Assembly (NCBI RefSeq): GCF_002608075.1
Contig: NZ_LAHA01000001.1
Location: forward strand, 321,014 to 385,013
DNA: 64,000 nucleotides
Reading direction: 5' to 3'
DNA from: Nostoc linckia z4
GTDB taxonomy: Bacteria; Cyanobacteriota; Cyanobacteriia; Cyanobacteriales; Nostocaceae
The translations under genes were made by a program, and so were the position numbers. Of this stretch, positions 48,055 through 56,709 are shown in pieces; position 1 is the stretch's first letter; every line of letters starts with the position of its first letter. Below the pieces are notes generated by a model that was not told where the DNA came from, did no database searches, and saw only the letters and a list, made by a program, of their open reading frames with translations.

Positions 48055-48390
48055 GCCTGTCAAAACCTCTAGAATAATCTAAATAATCATCGGTTCGATT
48101 AGACAATTAAATTTAGCCTATAGCCGTTTATCCTCAAAAAAGGATTTTTATCGTGTAGAATTACCCTGTAATATCAGCTTCACCTAAGTTCAGGTTGTTA
48201 ACTGTTGAGAGTCAACAATCAAGAGTCAACAGTTAACAATTACCTGCAAGGACAGCCCAAAATTTATCTCGAACAAATATTTTTGTTCAAAATCAACACA
48301 GCTATTTTTTAACCCAAGACTAAAACTCAAGTAATAGTCATATTTGAAGACTATTAAAACTTGCTTTTAAACTTTTATCTTTCTAACAAA

Positions 48391-48459
48391 TTTGTAGCAG
48401 TTGCTTAACTGTTGCGTCATGCCAACTTGGCGATACTTGTCCATATAAAAAGACATAAC
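48391..48459 (-). promoter_or_regulatory. Three-block conserved leader element, copy B
   Basis: Blocks are TTTGTAGCA (48391-48399), GCCAACTTGGC (48421-48431) and ATAAAAAGACATAAC (48445-48459). Offsets between blocks (30 and 24 bases start to start) are identical to copy A at 20193-20261. It lies 337 bases above the operon B start codon. The intervening bases also share CTT.T.CA before the third block. Confidence 0.65.
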
Positions 48460-48600
48460 AGTCTATGCTTATTCGTATTTTAGTAATAACAGTCACTAAA
48501 TAAAGTTGTACCAAATTGGCATCGGCAGTATTATTGCAAATGCTTTTAATCCAAAATCTCAAATCCAAAAAAACAATGTTTGCAACACATCAATAAACTA

Positions 48601-48630
48601 TAGGGTAGTACAGCTAGCTGTACTACCCTA
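48601..48630. repeat. Perfect 30-base palindrome
   Basis: TAGGGTAGTACAGCT (48601-48615) is followed directly by its exact reverse complement to 48630, with no loop. It lies 105 bases after the ilvN stop. It could be a cruciform, a dimer binding site or part of a terminator, but no T run follows on either strand. Confidence 0.7.
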
Positions 48631-48735
48631 GTAAGGTATGAGGCTTTTAAATGACACTTGTTCGTTGACGGTTAACACACAACAGTCAACACAAAAACAT
48701 ACAACAGCAGCTTGGTTCTAACTTGTTGTGAACTC

Positions 48736-49254
48736 CTAAACCTTTGCTTCCAAAGATTTGAGTAATTCAGTGTTCACACCCGATTCACGAGTGAGGGCGA
48801 TTTTACCGGTGCGGGCGATTTCTCTCAGACCAAATTTTTGTAACACCTGCACGATCGCCACCATTTTACCAGGATCTCCCACCACCTCTAAAGTCAGAGA
48901 ATCTTCCGCCACATCCACAACTCGCGCCCGGAAAATCTGAGACAGTTCGATAACTTCAGAACGATTGCTGCTGGTAGCATTCACCTTTAACAGCATCAAT
49001 TCTCGTTCCACACAAGGAGTTTCAGTAATATCCTGCACCTTGAGGACATTAACTAACTTGTATAATTGCTTGGTGAGTTGTTCGATGACGCGATCGTCAC
49101 CAGGTACAACCATCGTAATTCGTGAAACACCTCCCTGTTCAGCCGGGCCAACAGCAAGGCTTTCAATATTAAAACCACGACGGGCAAATAAACCAGAAAT
49201 GCGGGACAGAACACCCGCCTCATCTTCTACCAGAACAGAAAGAGTATGTTTCAT
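48736..49254 (-). CDS. ilvN: Acetolactate synthase small (regulatory) subunit
   Basis: About 172 residues. The ACT domain [45 protein letters not shown] and the C-terminal subunit domain ([33 protein letters not shown]) are diagnostic. It confers valine feedback control on the catalytic subunit in branched-chain amino-acid synthesis. The longer frame begins with TTG at 49263; the ATG at 49254 is more likely. The catalytic subunit gene is not in the window. No other ilv gene lies next to it. Confidence 0.94.
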   Translation of the reverse strand: MKHTLSVLVEDEAGVLSRISGLFARRGFNIESLAVGPAEQGGVSRITMVVPGDDRVIEQLTKQLYKLVNVLKVQDITETPCVERELMLLKVNATSSNRSEVIELSQIFRARVVDVAEDSLTLEVVGDPGKMVAIVQVLQKFGLREIARTGKIALTRESGVNTELLKSLEAKV

Positions 49255-49498
49255 CTTCGCCAACAGGGGCTAGAGCAGGATTGTGCTAGACGTACTGCTC
49301 CACTAAAAAATAATAAGTGAGAACTTTTATTTTAAACTTAATAGCTACACTCATTTCAATTGATAGAGACAATTTATCTAGAAATTATTTCGCTGGCAAG
49401 ATTCTCTTTGATTGCATATCTTTTCATCGGCAGATGTTACCTGTTGGTAAAAGTTGTATATTCAAACTTGATTGAACCTTTAATCGGAGATAATTTTT

Positions 49499-49855
49499 AT
49501 GGGTTGGTTACAAAGACTATTTGGAATGGAAAAACCTCAAAATGCTGAAGTAAATCCTACTCCACAGGCAATACCCCAAACTGCTGCGCCTACCGCCACA
49601 CAAACAATACCGCCAGAACGTCTGGGATTAAATGGAGAATATGACCAAAGTGGTTTAGCCAAACGAGTAGCTTTAGCATTTGACCAAGACCCCCAACTTG
49701 ATGATGTTAATACCCTTTGGGTTGCTCAAACAGGCAGCACTGTAGTCTTAAAAGGTAAAGTCCCCAACCAACAAATCCTCGACAGAATGATTTCTGTCGC
49801 CCGCACTGTGAACGGCGCTACAAACGTTGACAGCAGCCAAACCACCGTTGGTTAG
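49499..49855 (+). CDS. BON-domain protein
   Basis: A 118-residue protein. A Pro/Thr/Ala-rich N-terminal linker (residues 15-40) is followed by a BON domain (about 45-115: SGLAKRVALAFDQDPQLDDV, TVVLKGKVPNQQILDRMISV). BON domains bind membranes or other proteins; stand-alone ones in cyanobacteria are of unknown role. GGAG lies 9 bases before the ATG. No signal peptide or lipobox. A GC/AT-biased repeat block follows immediately. Confidence 0.85.
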   Translation: MGWLQRLFGMEKPQNAEVNPTPQAIPQTAAPTATQTIPPERLGLNGEYDQSGLAKRVALAFDQDPQLDDVNTLWVAQTGSTVVLKGKVPNQQILDRMISVARTVNGATNVDSSQTTVG

Positions 49856-49990
49856 GTGATGAGGAGATGGGGGAAAGGGCAAGGGGAAAAGGTTAAAGGG
49901 AAAAGGGAAAAGGAATAAATTTAATCTTTCCCCTTTCCCCTTTACCCCTTGCCCTTTGCCCATCCCCAATGCCCAATGCCCCATCCAAAT
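49856..49990. repeat. Low-complexity inverted repeat (GGGGAAA / TTTCCCC arrays)
   Basis: AAGGGCAAGGGGAAAAGG and related G/A units are followed by complementary CCTTTCCCC and CCCCTTGCCCTTT units, so the transcript could fold into a long hairpin between the convergent BON and hydrolase genes. CCCAATGCCC heptamers close the block. Confidence 0.75.
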
Positions 49991-49993
49991 AAT

Positions 49994-50905
49994 CTAAAAT
50001 CCCATCACTTTGTCAATCCAATTTAAAATCGCTTGGTTGACTTGTTCCGGACATTCATCGTGGGGACAATGACCCACGTCTTGTAAATTCAGGACTTCCA
50101 ATTTCTCGTTATATTGGGCAAATTGACTAGCTAAGGCTGGGGGAACAAACCGATCTTTTTGTCCCCAAATTAATAACATGGGAATTGTTAAGGTTGGTAA
50201 TAATACCTTGACATTGGGACTAAAATTAATTCCAATTGTGGCTTTAAACAAAGCACTAAACGCCCTCGCTGAACCCCGGTCTTGGGGAGGGCCTGCTAAA
50301 ATTTCTATTAGTTCGTCGGTTATGGCTTCTGGGTTAGCGTAGGCGAGACTAGCCCAGCGACGCAGTACGCCGGGACGACGGACAAAGTTAAATACAGGTT
50401 TGAGAATAAACGGTGAAGCCACAATATTTTTAATTCCCCTTACCACTGGCCGCAGTACGGGAGGAATTGCTTCTTGTTCCAGGGAGGGGTCGGGTAAACT
50501 CATCATCACCACACCCCGCACCATGTCAGGATGAGCAGCGGCGGCGGCTAAAGAAATCAGCGAACCGTTGGAATTGCCAATTAATATTGCTGGTTCGCCA
50601 ATAAATGTTTGCCAAAAATCGTAAACTTGTTCTACCCAAAGTTCGATGCTGTAATTAGCTGCGGCTTTTTCGGAAGCGCCAAAACCCAGCATATCTAGTG
50701 CGTAAACTGTGTGATGTTCCGCTAGCACCTCTAAATTATGTCGCCAATGACCGATGGAAGCGCCAAAGCCGTGTAATAAAATTAAAGGCTGTGTTTTTTC
50801 ATCATTTTTGGCAGAGCGAATATAAGTATAGCGAGTTTGCCAGCCCCGCCAAACCCAATCTCTTTGATTACCAACTCGCTCTTGCCAGTGTAGTGTAGTA
50901 GTCAC
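49994..50905 (-). CDS. Alpha/beta-fold hydrolase (pheophytinase-like group)
   Basis: About 303 residues. The oxyanion-hole region LILLHGFGASIGHWRHNL, nucleophile elbow GNSNGS (Ser), acid WGQKDRFVP (Asp) and catalytic His in DVGHCPHDECPEQV are all present. The GHCPHDE(C/V)PE ending is shared with plant pheophytinase-like hydrolases, so an ester on a chlorophyll derivative or another lipid is possible but unproven. The start is probably the GTG at 50905. Its upstream region CGGAGCGAAGGGAC belongs to a dispersed repeat (compare 34575-34600), which may have supplied the ribosome site. Confidence 0.85.
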   Translation of the reverse strand: MTTTLHWQERVGNQRDWVWRGWQTRYTYIRSAKNDEKTQPLILLHGFGASIGHWRHNLEVLAEHHTVYALDMLGFGASEKAAANYSIELWVEQVYDFWQTFIGEPAILIGNSNGSLISLAAAAAHPDMVRGVVMMSLPDPSLEQEAIPPVLRPVVRGIKNIVASPFILKPVFNFVRRPGVLRRWASLAYANPEAITDELIEILAGPPQDRGSARAFSALFKATIGINFSPNVKVLLPTLTIPMLLIWGQKDRFVPPALASQFAQYNEKLEVLNLQDVGHCPHDECPEQVNQAILNWIDKVMGF

Positions 50906-50976
50906 GTCCCTTCGCTCCGAATTCAAAATTCAAATTTCGTTGAACTCCTCACGTTATACCTAACTTATGATGGTGG

Positions 50977-51864
50977 TCATTTGCCACAGATACTCATGAC
51001 AACTTGCAGAAATTTCCTTAGTACAGGCGTTATATCTTCTTCCCGCCAAACTATAGCCGTTTCTACTAATGGTGTTTTCTCCTCAAAACTACGATAAACT
51101 ACACCATTTCTTTGAAGATTTTGCAACGAAGACGGTACGATGGCAATTCCCATTCCGGCTGAAACTAACCCGATAATTGTCTGCATTTGAATCGCTTCTT
51201 GAGTTACTTTCGGACTAAAATTTACTTGCTGACAAAGACTTACAATTTGGTCGTAAAGTCCAGAGCCTAAATGTCGAGGAAACATGATAAAGTTTTCATT
51301 CACTAGGGATGATACTGAAATGTTTTCTCGTTCAGCTAAGGGATGAGTTTCTGCTAAAGCCACAATTAAAGCTTCTTGCTGAATGCACTTTTGATTGAGT
51401 GTATTATCTTCCAATGGTGGATGAGCAAAGCCTATATGGATGCGGCTCTCTTGTAGCGATCGCTCTTGTTCAGTTGTAGTTAATTCCTGTAAAATCAACT
51501 CGACTTCGGAAAACTGTTCTCGAAATTGTCGCAAAATTAGGGGAAGCAAATTATAAGTTACCAAACTGGTAAAGCCAATTCGTAATTGTCCCTTTTCACC
51601 TCTGCCAATTTTTTGAGTTAGCTCAATTGCTTTTTGGAGTTGAGCTAAAAGTTGATAAGCTTCTTGCAAAAATACTTGTCCGGCTTCTGTTAGCTGCACC
51701 TGTCGCTTGGTTTTACGGTGAAAAAGTTCTACTCCCAATTGCGCCTCTAGTTGCTGAATTTGCTGGCTTAGGGGCGGTTGAGCAATGTGCAGTCGTTCGG
51801 CGGCTTTACTGAAGTGCAGTTCCTCGGCCACAGCGATAAAGTAGCGCAGATGTCGCAATTCCAT
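50977..51864 (-). CDS. LysR-family transcriptional regulator
   Basis: About 295 residues. The N-terminal winged helix-turn-helix MELRHLRYFIAVAEELHFSK and AAERLHIAQPPLSQQIQQLE is typical of the BenM/CatM-like LysR group; a periplasmic-binding-like effector domain follows (GFTSLVTYNLLPLILRQF, VSAGMGIAIVP). The longer open frame to 52005 overlaps the ATPase gene; the ATG at 51864 gives the family N-terminus and lies 4 bases after the bgtA stop. A LysR gene on the same strand at the end of a transport operon is unusual; it may regulate that operon. Confidence 0.9.
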   Translation of the reverse strand: MELRHLRYFIAVAEELHFSKAAERLHIAQPPLSQQIQQLEAQLGVELFHRKTKRQVQLTEAGQVFLQEAYQLLAQLQKAIELTQKIGRGEKGQLRIGFTSLVTYNLLPLILRQFREQFSEVELILQELTTTEQERSLQESRIHIGFAHPPLEDNTLNQKCIQQEALIVALAETHPLAERENISVSSLVNENFIMFPRHLGSGLYDQIVSLCQQVNFSPKVTQEAIQMQTIIGLVSAGMGIAIVPSSLQNLQRNGVVYRSFEEKTPLVETAIVWREEDITPVLRKFLQVVMSICGK

Positions 51865-51868
51865 TTTT

Positions 51869-52612
51869 TTAGAGAATTTGCGATAAAAATTTACGGGTTC
51901 TTTCTTCTTTGGGATTAGTGAAAAATATTTCTGGGGTAGCTGACTCGATGAGTGTACCGCTATCCATGAGAATAACTCGGTCGGCGACTTCGCGGGCAAA
52001 TCCAACTTCGTGAGTTACGACTACCATTGTCATTCCATCGCGGGCCAGACTCCGCATCACATCCAATACTTCCCTTACCATTTCTGGATCTAAGGCTGAA
52101 GTGGGTTCATCAAACAACATAATTTTAGGTTGCATAGCTAAAGCACGAGCGATGGCCACTCGCTGCTGTTGTCCACCAGATAATTGTCCTGGATATTTGT
52201 GCGCTTGTTCTAAAATGCCTACTCTTTCTAGTAGTTGCATGGCTAATTCTTCAGCTTTGACTTTTGGCGATCGCTTCACCCAAATCGGTGCCAAAGTTAT
52301 ATTTTGCAGCACTGTTAAATGGGGAAATAAATTAAACTGTTGAAAAACCATTCCCACATCTTTGCGGATGGCTTCAATATTTCGCAAGTCATGGCTTAAA
52401 GTAATTCCATCAATTTCAATTCTCCCTTCTTGGTATGCTTCTAAAGCATTGAAAGTACGAATAAAAGTAGACTTTCCAGAACCAGAAGGCCCCATTAAAA
52501 CTACAACTTCTTTCCGATTTACTGTCAAACTTACACCTTGAAGAACGTGGAATTTGCCATACCACTTGTGAACATTTTCAGCAATAATTATCGGTTTTTG
52601 TTCTGTTGTCAC
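51869..52612 (-). CDS. bgtA: Polar amino-acid ABC transporter ATPase BgtA
   Basis: About 247 residues of the GlnQ/HisP family. Walker [11 protein letters not shown]-loop [17 protein letters not shown], signature [13 protein letters not shown], Walker [15 protein letters not shown] and switch VVVTHE are present. The GTG start at 52612 follows GGAGGT by 8 bases; the frame extends to 52669 but lacks a ribosome site. It follows natF-natG-natH in the order known for the N-II (NatFGH-BgtA) acidic and neutral polar amino-acid system of Anabaena; the name rests on that synteny as I remember it. Confidence 0.88.
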   Translation of the reverse strand: MTTEQKPIIIAENVHKWYGKFHVLQGVSLTVNRKEVVVLMGPSGSGKSTFIRTFNALEAYQEGRIEIDGITLSHDLRNIEAIRKDVGMVFQQFNLFPHLTVLQNITLAPIWVKRSPKVKAEELAMQLLERVGILEQAHKYPGQLSGGQQQRVAIARALAMQPKIMLFDEPTSALDPEMVREVLDVMRSLARDGMTMVVVTHEVGFAREVADRVILMDSGTLIESATPEIFFTNPKEERTRKFLSQIL

Positions 52613-52717
52613 AGATATCCACCTCCGAGTTTTTTTACTAAGCTGATTACCTAGTTTTACACAAATCAAATATGATTTTTATAGTTATTATTCAGTAATT
52701 TACTTTTCATCTCCTAA

Positions 52718-53869
52718 CTACTGATTTAACTGTTTTTCTAAACGCCGAGAAGCTAGCGACATGGAGTAACAAAATACCCAGTAAATCAATCCAATAAATA
52801 AATACACTTCTGCATAGCGATCGAGAAATTCTGGCTGTGCCAAAATCGAACGAGCCATACCCGTGAGTTCTAGTAATCCCACTAAAGATAAAAGTGAAGT
52901 ATCTTTAAATAAACTGATAAATTGACCGACGATGGCAGGAATTACCGCACGTAAAGCTTGGGGCAAAATAATTAATAAAACCACTAAAATTGTATTTAAT
53001 CCTAATGCTTTTGCAGCTTCAATTTGTCCCCGTGGAATTGATTGCAATCCACCGCGTACATTTTCTGCCATGTAAGCAGCACTAAATAATACCAGTCCGG
53101 CAATTCCTCTTAATACCCTATCTAAACGCACATCAGTTGGCAAAAATAAAGGCAACATTACTTGAGCTAGAAACAAAATCCCAACTAATGGAACTCCCCT
53201 GACGATTTCGATGTAGAGGATAGAAAACCAACGCACAACGGGTAAATCACTTGTGCGTCCTAAAGCCAGTAAAACTCCAATGGGAAAGGAAAGCACAATA
53301 CTCACTGCTGCCATTAACAGAGTAAGTAGTAAACCATTCCATAAATTGGTTGGTACAGATTGCAATCCAAATCCACCACCAATTAGCCAGAAAATAACAG
53401 GGAAAGATAATAACCATAATAAAGAAAGCCAAGGAGTTAAAACTTCTGCAAAGTTTCTGCCAACCCCAAAACCTGCAAATATTAAAACTCCAATTAATAA
53501 TAACTGTAAGCGGGATATTAAATCCACTGGTAAAATAAATAACAAGACACCAACTATAAATATATAAATAATAATTCCACGTTTTGTTAACTGTTGCTTG
53601 TGAAAGAATACACCCCCAGTAATGGCGCTGACAATTGCAGCGATCGCCAGCACAGTCCAAACCCGCCAATACAGTGTTTGGGGAAACCTCCCCACTAAAA
53701 ATAAACGTAAATTAACTTCTATTACCGACCATTGTGCTTGAGTCGTTACCCAAGTGATTATTCCTCGTGCAACCCAAAACAACAACAGCAAACAAGCAAC
53801 AGTTAACAAACTGTTGTACCAAGTACTGAATAAATTTTTTCGCAACCAAATCAATTTTTCATTTATCAT
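52718..53869 (-). CDS. natH: Polar amino-acid ABC transporter permease NatH
   Basis: A 383-residue HisM/GlnP-type permease. The first half contains extra membrane segments (WYNSLLTVACLLLLFWVARG and several to about residue 160). The conserved permease core follows, with LWNGLLLTLLMAAVSIVLSF, the ABC loop EAAKALGLNTILVVLLIILP and PAIVGQFISLFKDTSLLSLVG. Members of the PAAT family import polar amino acids with a heteromeric permease. Lies 31 bases downstream of natG. Confidence 0.88.
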   Translation of the reverse strand: MINEKLIWLRKNLFSTWYNSLLTVACLLLLFWVARGIITWVTTQAQWSVIEVNLRLFLVGRFPQTLYWRVWTVLAIAAIVSAITGGVFFHKQQLTKRGIIIYIFIVGVLLFILPVDLISRLQLLLIGVLIFAGFGVGRNFAEVLTPWLSLLWLLSFPVIFWLIGGGFGLQSVPTNLWNGLLLTLLMAAVSIVLSFPIGVLLALGRTSDLPVVRWFSILYIEIVRGVPLVGILFLAQVMLPLFLPTDVRLDRVLRGIAGLVLFSAAYMAENVRGGLQSIPRGQIEAAKALGLNTILVVLLIILPQALRAVIPAIVGQFISLFKDTSLLSLVGLLELTGMARSILAQPEFLDRYAEVYLFIGLIYWVFCYSMSLASRRLEKQLNQ

Positions 53870-53900
53870 TGGCTATTTTTCCCCATCTCCTCACTGGCCA

Positions 53901-54806
53901 TCATCTTTCTTGAATTTGCACGCTGCGATTAAATAAATTCATCACTAGAGAAATACTCAAACTCAAGATGAGATAGGTGAGCATAATTAGTAATATTACT
54001 TCTACGGCTCTGCCTGTTTGGTTAAAAGTGCTAGAAGCCACAAAATAAATATCAGGGTAGCCAATGGCAATGGCCAAACTAGAATTTTTCGTTAAATTCA
54101 GATATTGACTGGTCAACGGAGGAATAATTACCCGCAAAGCCTGGGGAAAAATCACCAGCCGCATCACCAACCCTGGTTTTAATCCTAGCGATCGCGCTGC
54201 TTCCCATTGTCCCTGAGGTACTGATTTAATCCCACCTCTAACAATTTCCGCAATAAACGCAGCCGTGTAAAAAGTTAATCCCAACAACAAAGCTGAAAAT
54301 TCCGGTGATAAAGTAAACCAAGGTAGTTCTAAACCACTTTGACTGAGGCTAATAAAACCCCAAACAGATATTTTATTTTCTATTTGGGGAAAGCTCAGGA
54401 AAACAGCAAAGTACCAAAATAACAATTGCAACAGTAAAGGCGTATTACGGAAAATTTCCACATAAACCATACTGATATTCCGCACCAGCCAGTTGTCAGA
54501 AAGTCTGGCAATTCCAGCAGTGATACCCACAATTGTGGTGAGAAAAATTCCAGCGATCGCCACCCGCAAGGAATTAATTAACCCCACCCACAATGCGCGG
54601 CTGTAGGTATCAGTTGGTTTGTAGCTAATCGGTCTTTCACCAATCTCAAAAGAAGCTTGTTGGTTGAGAAAATCAAATCCAAATTGAATCCCCAATTGCT
54701 GCAAATTCCGGTTGAGATTTTCCCACAAGATTACAACTACAATCGCCGTTAAAAATACTGCCAAAAATTGCCCAAGAATTCTCCAAAAACGGTAGTCATT
54801 TATCAT
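53901..54806 (-). CDS. natG: Polar amino-acid ABC transporter permease NatG
   Basis: A 301-residue permease: an N-terminal membrane segment (FWRILGQFLAVFLTAIVVVI), LWVGLINSLRVAIAGIFLTT, FRNTPLLLQLLFWYFAVFL, the ABC-interaction loop EAARSLGLKPGLVMRLVIFP and PPLTSQYLNLTKNSSLAIAIG. It pairs with NatH. The start codon region lies at the edge of a repeat block (TGACTAATGATAAATGAC), so the natural ribosome site has been replaced by repeat sequence and the exact start is less certain. Confidence 0.87.
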   Translation of the reverse strand: MINDYRFWRILGQFLAVFLTAIVVVILWENLNRNLQQLGIQFGFDFLNQQASFEIGERPISYKPTDTYSRALWVGLINSLRVAIAGIFLTTIVGITAGIARLSDNWLVRNISMVYVEIFRNTPLLLQLLFWYFAVFLSFPQIENKISVWGFISLSQSGLELPWFTLSPEFSALLLGLTFYTAAFIAEIVRGGIKSVPQGQWEAARSLGLKPGLVMRLVIFPQALRVIIPPLTSQYLNLTKNSSLAIAIGYPDIYFVASSTFNQTGRAVEVILLIMLTYLILSLSISLVMNLFNRSVQIQER

Positions 54807-54825
54807 TAGTCATTGGTCATTAGTT

Positions 54826-55035
54826 ATTGGGCATGGGGCATGGGGCATTGGGCATTGGGCATGGGAAGAAGACAAGGTAGACAAGGTAGACAAGGTAGCA
54901 ATCTTTCTCTCCGAAGTTCTGATGGTCGGAAACCTCCGCTCAGACTTCTCTTCTTGTCTCCCTTGTCTCCCTTGTCTCCCCCCTCTCCCCATCTCCCCAT
55001 CTCCCCATCTCCCCATCTCCCCATCTCCCCATCTC
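54826..55035. repeat. Composite repeat between natF and natG (copy 2)
   Basis: Same architecture as 22292-22520: GGGCATT units, ACAAGGTAG units, the core with GAAGTTCTGA and TCAGACTTC, then three CTTGTCTCC and six or more CCCCATCT units. About 95 bases including the core are almost identical between copies. GACAAG units on the left can pair with CTTGTC units on the right. It sits inside the nat operon, between the binding protein and the first permease gene. Confidence 0.85.
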
Positions 55036-55040
55036 CAGTC

Positions 55041-56132
55041 TTAACGAAACGGCGGAGAATAAAGTAGTCCGCCTTTACTCCAGAGTTGATTTTGACCGCG
55101 AGCTAAATTAAATTTTGTTTTGGGGCCGAGGTTGCGATCGTAAATCTCGCTATAGTTGCCCACGTGCTTAATTACTCGTGCTGCAAAATCGTTTGTTAAG
55201 CCTAGTCCTTCACCAAGGTTGCCTTCTGTTCCTAAAAAGCGTTTAATATCAGGGTCGTTACTGCTGGCTAACTGACCTACATTGCGGGAATTAATTCCTA
55301 ATTCTTCAGCTTTTACCAAAGAATAAACTACCCACTTGAGGATATCACTTAGTCTAGTGTCTCCTTTTGCTACTGCTGGTGCTAGGGGTTCAGAAGATAT
55401 TACTTCTTCTAGAATCACATTGTCTTCTGGTTTGGGTAGGGTTGTACGCCGAGAAATCAATGCGGAGCGATCGGCAGTGACGCCATCGCAACGTCCTTGA
55501 GCATAAGTGGCAAAGGTAACATTAACGTCTTCAAACACAATAGGTTTATAAGTAATGCCTCTTTTTCGCATTTGGTCTGCTAAGTTCTGTTCGGTAGTAG
55601 TGCCAGTTTGAACGCAAATAGCTTTATCTTTCAAATCTGCCAGGGATTTAATATTGCTATTTTTGCGAACCATGATGCTTTGCCCATCGTAAAAGACTAC
55701 GGGTGCAAATTCCAGACCAACTGAAGTATCGCGACTCAAAGTCCAGGTGGTGTTACGGCTGAGAACGTCTACTTCCCCAGTTTGCAAGGCTGTAAACCGT
55801 TCTTTGGTGTTGAGATTACGAAATTCTACTGCATCTGGATTGTCGAACAAAGCAGCGGCCACTGCCCTGCAAATATCAACATCGATGCCGCTATATTTGC
55901 CGTCAGTCCCCACAAAGCTGAAGCCTGGAATTTCACCACTAACACCGCAAATTACCTGACTGCGGCTTTTAATGGCATCCAAACGATTTCGACCTGCTGC
56001 TGGTACTGGTGGATTACCACCTGGGCTGCTGGGTGTATTTGTTGTTTGTCCTGACCCTCCAGTACAAGCACTAATACCAAAGATTAGGGGGGCGATCGCT
56101 ACAATCAAACTTAATTTATACATCAACTTCAT
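55041..56132 (-). CDS. natF: Amino-acid-binding lipoprotein NatF
   Basis: A 363-residue extracytoplasmic solute-binding protein of the PAAT family. A lipoprotein signal (LSLIVAIAPLIFGISACTGG, Cys near residue 23) is followed by a Gly/Pro-rich linker and two lobes with GVSGEIPGFSFVGTDGKYSG, DVDICRAVAAALFDN, VDVLSRNTTWTLSRD and GRCDGVTADRSAL. It captures polar amino acids for NatG/NatH/BgtA. The first gene of the operon; a GTA-N8-TAC sequence lies 21 bases upstream of its ATG. Confidence 0.9.
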   Translation of the reverse strand: MKLMYKLSLIVAIAPLIFGISACTGGSGQTTNTPSSPGGNPPVPAAGRNRLDAIKSRSQVICGVSGEIPGFSFVGTDGKYSGIDVDICRAVAAALFDNPDAVEFRNLNTKERFTALQTGEVDVLSRNTTWTLSRDTSVGLEFAPVVFYDGQSIMVRKNSNIKSLADLKDKAICVQTGTTTEQNLADQMRKRGITYKPIVFEDVNVTFATYAQGRCDGVTADRSALISRRTTLPKPEDNVILEEVISSEPLAPAVAKGDTRLSDILKWVVYSLVKAEELGINSRNVGQLASSNDPDIKRFLGTEGNLGEGLGLTNDFAARVIKHVGNYSEIYDRNLGPKTKFNLARGQNQLWSKGGLLYSPPFR

Positions 56133-56709
56133 AGTTACTAGACAATAAAAATGTATTATTCACTACAATTATTTTAGTAAAAACAATTCATTGCTTGTTA
56201 TATAAAACTCTACCAGCCTCTGCACTATATTTATTCACTGTTAAAAGTCGTAGTGAAGTTTTCATTTATTTATAAAAGCTTCATATATTTTGTGAAAACT
56301 GCTCAGCTTAGCTTTAAATTTCCACTTTTATTTAAAATTCTCTCAGAATACTTAATAGCAATTTGCTTATCTAATATGGAAGATAATATTAAAATTTTAC
56401 TGTTCCCAATTATATATTTTTTATTGCCTAAAAGTTAGCAATAAACAATTATCCCATCTTCAAATAATCAATAAAAGCTCTTCAGAAAATAATGTTCATA
56501 CACCAGCATTAAAATCTATTTTTCTCATCTCCAACACCCCATGCCCAATGACGCCACTTGCTCCACTTGGGGAGACCCCAAGACCGCAGTGGCTCCCCCA
56601 TGCTCCATACCTTATTTACCATAAGTAGCTACCCTAACTCAAACCACTACCACTCGCAGGTTAAACTAGGTCTGGTAACAGCTGCTCCAGCATTCCTGAT
56701 GAGGCTTTT
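56133..56709. other. Intergenic region between natF and the YbjN-domain gene
   Basis: About 580 bases, no gene. Contains the natF promoter with a GTA-N8-TAC (56153-56166), AT-rich DNA, and at 56535-56605 a dispersed repeat (GCTCCACTTGGGGAGACCCC, GACCGCAGTGGCTCCCCC) common in Nostoc-like genomes. The short open frames here lack ribosome sites. Confidence 0.55.
56153..56166 (-). promoter_or_regulatory. Possible NtcA-like GTA-N8-TAC site upstream of natF
   Basis: The sequence is GTA, eight bases, TAC. NtcA sites have this core, but it is expected about 16 times by chance in a window this size. Its position only 21 bases from the ATG is closer than usual for activation. Confidence 0.2.

Larger units (their letters stand above)
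48055..48735. other. Intergenic leader of operon B
   Basis: About 680 bases with no gene. It contains a TCAACAATCAAGAGTCAACA array at 48205-48235, the conserved 69-bp element at 48391-48459, a second CCAAATTGGC near 48511-48520, the 30-base palindrome at 48601-48630 and GTTGACGGTT repeats near 48665. The 61-codon frame at 48383-48568 overlaps the regulatory element and is not a credible gene. Confidence 0.6.

Noticed and set aside
56153-56166. NtcA activator site for natF
   Set aside because: Core motif expected many times by chance and too close to the start codon; kept only as a low-confidence feature.
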